In this document: piece by piece, positions 30,570 through 34,357 of the stretch
Layout of the letters: the number at the start of each line of letters is the position of its first letter
Position numbering within the stretch: the first letter of the stretch is position 1
Source: Maribacter spongiicola
GTDB taxonomy: Bacteria; Bacteroidota; Bacteroidia; Flavobacteriales; Flavobacteriaceae
Assembly: GCF_004364165.1 (NCBI RefSeq)
Contig: NZ_SOAY01000001.1
Span: forward strand, 1 to 34,357
Direction of reading: 5' to 3'
DNA length: 34,357 nt
Position numbers and translations under genes: made by a program
The notes under the pieces: generated by a model
Seen by the model: only the letters and a program-made list of their open reading frames with translations
Database searches by the model: none
Told to the model about the DNA's origin: nothing

Positions 30570-33500
30570 TTATTTCAAACTAAAGGTGTCTACTTCTTTA
30601 AAAGGAGAAAGTTGTAAGCTCTCCATAGTAGCTTTATATGTTTTCCAGTCCGTAGAGAAAAATGAATTTGTTATCTCTAATGCCGCTTCTAGATCCTCTT
30701 TTGCAAATTGCATTAATTGAGTTTCAGTAGCCGTCATACCAGCCTTACGAGATCCTACATAGCCACGAGCAAGTTGTAAACGTTGCATTACGGTCATTTC
30801 TTTACTGCGTGTAATACCTTGTCGCTTATCAACTTTGCCTAAATAGATTGCGGTTACAGAATCTATTTGTTTGATGATATCTTTTGAAGCATCAATTTGC
30901 TCTTTGTACTTTTTATCATCTTCCTTTTTCAGGTCTTTTTGAAACTGTTCGGCGGTCGCTTTGCTTTGTGCCAATTGCTGAACAGCATCTGCAGCTTTTT
31001 GCATGTACGATTCTAACACTTTTCCGTTCGTATATGCTTCATTAATACCAGCCATTGAAACCTCTAAACGAGGGTCAGATTTTACGGTAATTTTAGTTTC
31101 TTCTTCTAAATCACCAAATGACATTTTAATAGTGTAGGTGCCAGGTTTTACATCTAATCCGCCAGATTCTTTCTTTTTGGTAACTACTTTTCTAGAAGGT
31201 CTATCTGCACCTTTTTCATCCATTCCCCAGAAAATTCTGTGGAATCCGGCTTTTTCGGGAGTTTTGTATTTTAAGGTACGAATTAAACGATCTCCGTCAT
31301 AAAAATCGAATTGGACGGAATCTTTCTTTTGAACGCCTGTCAACTCAACGGCATCGGTTTTTTCTTCTGTTTTTTCTTCGGATGCATCCTCTTTTTTATC
31401 TTTTGCAGGTTTATCCTTTTTAGCCGCTTTCTTACCTTCTTTTAAATAGTAGGTAATCATAGCGCCAGACTTTTTGTTCTCACCTTGATACAGTCCGTCA
31501 CCACCAAAACGACTACCTGTTGGTTGTTGGTAAGAAGCTTGATATGCCGTTGGAGGCGTAAATAATTCAATTTCTTTATTTAGGATGGATGCATTAGCCG
31601 CCACTGCACGTAACGGACGAATATCATCTAACACCCACGCAGCTCTACCGAATGTGCCGATTACCAAATCTTGCTCTCTTGGGTGAATGGCTAAATCTTT
31701 CGTAGAAACAGTTGGGAAGCCTTCCGTCCATTTTTGCCATTTTTCACCAGCATTGAAAGAAATATATAATCCGTCATCGGTTCCTAAGAATAATAAATTC
31801 GGATTCTCAGGATCTTCGATAATTGAAAGTGAATAACTTTCTACATCTGTAGCATCAACAATTCTAGTCCAGCTTTTACCGTAATCTTTAGTGCGGTATG
31901 CATAGGGAGTGTAATTGAATCTTCTATAGTCATTAGCAATTAACAATGCTTCACCTTTATTACGGGTAGAAGCCTTTATTTGTGGAATCCAGCTTCCTTT
32001 AGGTAAGCCTTTAATATTCGCTGTTACTTCTGTCCACGTACCACCGCCGTTTTGGGTGTAATGTACACGACCGTCATCAGAACCTGTCCACAGCATGTCT
32101 TTTTCAACCGGTGATGGTTCAATAACTAATATAGTAGTGTGATTTTCAGCACCTGTTGCATCCATAGATAATCCGCCACTTTCGCTTTGTTTTTGCTTTT
32201 CTGGATCGTTAGTAGTCAAATCTGGAGAAATAACTTTCCAAGTCAATCCCTTATCGGTGCTTTTATGTACGAACTGACTACCGAAATAGATAGTACTGTT
32301 ATCGAAAGGATCTTGGCTAATTGCCGAGTTCCAGTTAAAACGAAGCTCTGTCGTCGCATCTGGTGGAGTAGGGCGTACGATATAATTATCGCCAGTCTCA
32401 TGGTCAAAACGTTGAACGTAGCCTTGCTGACTCATGGTATACCCATAACGAGAATCTACAGGATCGGGCACGACATCAAAACCGTCACCGAAACTAATTT
32501 CTTGCCAGTAGCTATTGCGAATTCCCTGTGCTTTCCAAACATATGCCGGACCTCTCCAGCTACCATTATCTTGCATACCACCGTATACATTATAAGGATA
32601 CTCGTTGTCAACGGCAATATGATAGAATTGTGCAACAGGGAGGTTACCTACAAAGCGCCAAGTCTTTCCTCCATCTTTAGAAATATTCAATCCGCCATCA
32701 TTACCATCCATCATAAACTGTCCGTTTTCTGGGTGAATCCAAAAAGCATGGTGATCAGGATGTACGCCGTTATCTACGCCATAGGCAGGCATAAGCTCTA
32801 CAAAATTCTTACCGCCATCTTGCGAAACATTAACATAGGTAAATACAGAGAAAACCCTGTTTTCATTTTGTGGATCAACGTAGATTTCAGAATAGTAAAA
32901 AGGTCTATTACCGATATCGCCCTTATCATTAATTTTCTTCCATTTGAATCCGCCATCCTCAGATTTGTACAATGCATTCTTTTTTGCTTCCACCAACGCA
33001 TAAATAACATCAGGCTTTCCTGGGGCAATGGCAACTCCAATTCTTCCTAAATCACCAGCAGGTAAGCCATCTTCCTCGCTTAATTTTTTCCAATTCTTAC
33101 CACCATCGTGAGTAATGTATAATCCGCTACCAGATCCGCCAGAATTAAAGAACCAAGGTTCACGCTTGTGTTCCCACATCGCAGCAATAAGTTTATTCGG
33201 GTTTGTAGGATCCATAATTAAATCAGCAACTCCCGTTTTATTATTTACGAAAAGAACTTTCTCCCAAGTCTCACCACCATCCATAGTTTTGAAGACTCCG
33301 CGCTCAGGGTGCTCGCCCCAAGGAGAACCGATTGCACCGACATACACGGTATTCGGATTCATTGGGTCAATTTTAATTCTATGAATATGTCTGGTTTTTT
33401 CAAGACCCATAGATTTCCAAGTCTTACCGCCATCGAGAGATTTATAAACTCCGTAACCTCCATTTAAGCTATTTCTAGGATTACCTTCACCAGTACCAGC

Positions 33501-33806
33501 CCAAATTACAGACGGGTTACTTTGTTGAATAGCCACTGCACCAATAGAAGCAGTTACTTCTTTATCGAAAATAGGGTCCCATTTTATGCCTCCGGAAGTA
33601 GATTTCCATAATCCGCCAGAAGCGGTACCGACATACATAATATCAGGATTGGAATTCACGACATCAATACTGGTAACACGACCACTCATGCCACCGGGAC
33701 CGATATTACGTGGTTTCATGTCCTGTACGAGGTCCATTTTAAAATCTTGAGCGGAAACGAAAAAAGATGCAAAAAGCACCAGCAAGGAGAGTAATCTTCT
33801 AGTCAT
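30570..33806 (-). CDS. Large exported VPS10/BNR-repeat (WD40-like) protein
   Basis: This 1078-residue protein has a signal peptide to about VSA-Q (residue 19). Many sortilin/BNR-type propeller repeats follow over about residues 20-730 (S-x-D-G-G-x-x-W cores such as KSLDGGKTWKSM, KTMDGGETWEKV and KSEDGGFKWKKI). A Lys/Glu-rich linker lies near 800-840. The C-terminal part (about 840-1078) has beta-sandwich and helical pieces. Databases commonly label it a glycosyl hydrolase, but I see no catalytic acid pair that proves this. It is the first gene of the S9-DUF2490 unit, so a role in extracellular binding or peptide handling is inferred. Confidence 0.88.
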   Translation of the reverse strand: MTRRLLSLLVLFASFFVSAQDFKMDLVQDMKPRNIGPGGMSGRVTSIDVVNSNPDIMYVGTASGGLWKSTSGGIKWDPIFDKEVTASIGAVAIQQSNPSVIWAGTGEGNPRNSLNGGYGVYKSLDGGKTWKSMGLEKTRHIHRIKIDPMNPNTVYVGAIGSPWGEHPERGVFKTMDGGETWEKVLFVNNKTGVADLIMDPTNPNKLIAAMWEHKREPWFFNSGGSGSGLYITHDGGKNWKKLSEEDGLPAGDLGRIGVAIAPGKPDVIYALVEAKKNALYKSEDGGFKWKKINDKGDIGNRPFYYSEIYVDPQNENRVFSVFTYVNVSQDGGKNFVELMPAYGVDNGVHPDHHAFWIHPENGQFMMDGNDGGLNISKDGGKTWRFVGNLPVAQFYHIAVDNEYPYNVYGGMQDNGSWRGPAYVWKAQGIRNSYWQEISFGDGFDVVPDPVDSRYGYTMSQQGYVQRFDHETGDNYIVRPTPPDATTELRFNWNSAISQDPFDNSTIYFGSQFVHKSTDKGLTWKVISPDLTTNDPEKQKQSESGGLSMDATGAENHTTILVIEPSPVEKDMLWTGSDDGRVHYTQNGGGTWTEVTANIKGLPKGSWIPQIKASTRNKGEALLIANDYRRFNYTPYAYRTKDYGKSWTRIVDATDVESYSLSIIEDPENPNLLFLGTDDGLYISFNAGEKWQKWTEGFPTVSTKDLAIHPREQDLVIGTFGRAAWVLDDIRPLRAVAANASILNKEIELFTPPTAYQASYQQPTGSRFGGDGLYQGENKKSGAMITYYLKEGKKAAKKDKPAKDKKEDASEEKTEEKTDAVELTGVQKKDSVQFDFYDGDRLIRTLKYKTPEKAGFHRIFWGMDEKGADRPSRKVVTKKKESGGLDVKPGTYTIKMSFGDLEEETKITVKSDPRLEVSMAGINEAYTNGKVLESYMQKAADAVQQLAQSKATAEQFQKDLKKEDDKKYKEQIDASKDIIKQIDSVTAIYLGKVDKRQGITRSKEMTVMQRLQLARGYVGSRKAGMTATETQLMQFAKEDLEAALEITNSFFSTDWKTYKATMESLQLSPFKEVDTFSLK

Positions 33807-33891
33807 TTGAGTGGTTTGTTAGTTATGTGAATAAAAATAGCGGAAAAGAAAGGGAAGTATTCTTAAAAGGATGTTAACAGTTTTTTTATTT

Positions 33892-33930
33892 GGTTGATGG
33901 TTGTTTGTTGTCCGTTGTCCGTTGATGGTT
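33892..33930 (-). repeat. Five-copy heptamer cluster, reverse orientation of the AACnnnC family
   Basis: On the plus strand five consecutive 7-mers of the form GnnnGTT (GATGGTT, GTTTGTT, GTCCGTT twice, GATGGTT) fill 33896-33930, with a partial unit at 33892-33895. Their reverse complements are AACCATC, AACAAAC and AACGGAC. The first and last are the same 7-mers that build the 14-bp repeat at 737-907. It lies 86 bp upstream of the VPS10/BNR start codon. Confidence 0.8.
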
Positions 33931-34262
33931 TTTTATTCGTCTCTGCGAGGAGCTTTTTGCGACGTGGTAATCTGTTGAATGAAAGTAGCGAAGTTTGTCA
34001 TTGGTACCTATGTTAGTCTGAGGGTAATCGAATACCCATGGGGTTAGTTACCTTTTTGTACACGTAAGGGTTCTCGATACGCTCCTTCTCGGCGGGCAAG
34101 CAAATTTCTCGTTCCTCGAAATTCACTCGAACTGACAAATGATAATTTGGTCAGTGAGCGAAGCCGAGGTGTTCGTGTTCTAGTCCCTTCGACTGCGCCT
34201 TCCTTCTTGGCAGGCAAGCTCAGGATGACATTGTGCAAAAGTCACTGAGCGAAAGCGAAGTG
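33931..34262. repeat. Gene-free mosaic of dispersed flavobacterial repeats
   Basis: 33938-33973 matches from memory the common element CGTCATTGCGAGGAGC...GACGTGGCAATCTG in degenerate form. About 34070-34135 contains a TCTCGATACGCTCC...TTCACTCGAACTGA-type element. 34170-34230 contains, on the minus strand, a GTCATCCTGAGC...GCGCAGTCGAAGG-type element. Each of the last two is interrupted by a similar 17-bp segment (CTTCTCGGCGGGCAAGC at about 34086, CTTCTTGGCAGGCAAGC at about 34202). An open frame across it on the minus strand is repeat translation, not a gene. Confidence 0.65.
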
Positions 34263-34357
34263 ACAACCAACAACCAACAACCAACAACCAACAACCAACA
34301 ACCAACAACCAACAACCAACAACCAACAACCAACAACCAACAACCAACAACCAACAA
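34263..34357. repeat. Tandem heptamer array (AACAACC)n at right window edge
   Basis: The last 95 bases are perfect 7-bp repeats with the same unit and orientation as bases 1-95, again truncated by the window edge. They begin right after a CACTGAGCGAAAGCGAAGTG-like repeat fragment. Confidence 0.97.

Noticed and set aside
32187..33050. 287-residue plus-strand open frame inside the VPS10/BNR gene
   Set aside because: It is antisense to a well-supported gene with clear signal peptide and BNR repeats. It lacks any recognisable domain and is a shadow frame.
34044..34238. 64-residue minus-strand open frame in the repeat mosaic
   Set aside because: It is a translation of dispersed noncoding repeats, with near-duplicate segments caused by the repeated 17-bp insert. 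There is no coding character.
1..34357. Circular plasmid because both ends share the same repeat
   Set aside because: Gene content is chromosomal, no replication or partition gene is present, and a repeat at both ends is better explained by an assembly break.

Overview
The window looks like a chromosomal contig from a marine Flavobacteriaceae bacterium of the Maribacter/Zobellia/Arenibacter type. This rests on the AT-rich coding sequence, the many SPII-type lipoproteins with short signal peptides, Bacteroidetes promoter elements (TTTG / TAnnTTTG), DUF2490, 2TM-domain, LETM1-related and DUF4331 families, and dispersed repeats familiar from flavobacterial genomes. No tRNA, rRNA, CRISPR array, prophage or transposase gene is visible. 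Both ends of the window are the same 95-bp heptamer repeat in the same orientation, so it probably stops where an assembly broke in a repeat.

Layout. 1-907: heptamer repeats, a small secreted protein gene, and a 340-bp mosaic of 7-bp and 14-bp repeats. 908-6285 (minus): a FAD-dependent oxidoreductase, an AlkB-like dioxygenase, small membrane/secreted proteins and a CPA1 cation/proton antiporter. 6402-7735 (plus): an ArsR repressor and a luciferase-like flavin monooxygenase, ending in a hairpin shared with a convergent nitrilase (7748-8722). 8860-11262: a seven-bladed propeller lipoprotein, a cyclophilin lipoprotein and a decayed ParE-type toxin with its antitoxin. 11623-15651 (plus): a LytS-type kinase with a C-terminal 2TM domain, a PNPOx-like protein, four small 2TM proteins and a LytTR response regulator. 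15676-16881 (minus): a LETM1-related protein.

17000-27040 appears to be one regulatory unit. An ECF sigma factor and a membrane anti-sigma factor (minus, 25705-27037) lie near three transcription units: a two-part DUF4331 module plus TPR lipoprotein (plus), DUF547 plus RND/MMPL transporter (minus), and glycosyltransferase plus two-domain VOC protein (plus). I found a shared promoter signature, GAACCTTT-N12-CGTA-N2-TAAGG, upstream of the first two units, and a degenerate copy upstream of the third. No other copy was noticed by eye. This candidate local ECF regulon of poorly characterised envelope and secreted proteins is the most interesting feature of the window.

27112-33806 (minus): a Cu/Zn superoxide dismutase lipoprotein, then an apparent operon of VPS10/BNR-repeat protein, S9 peptidase and DUF2490 protein. 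33807-34357: a gene-free mosaic of dispersed flavobacterial repeats running into the terminal heptamer array.

All functional calls are from reading motifs. No homology search, structure prediction or expression data was available.
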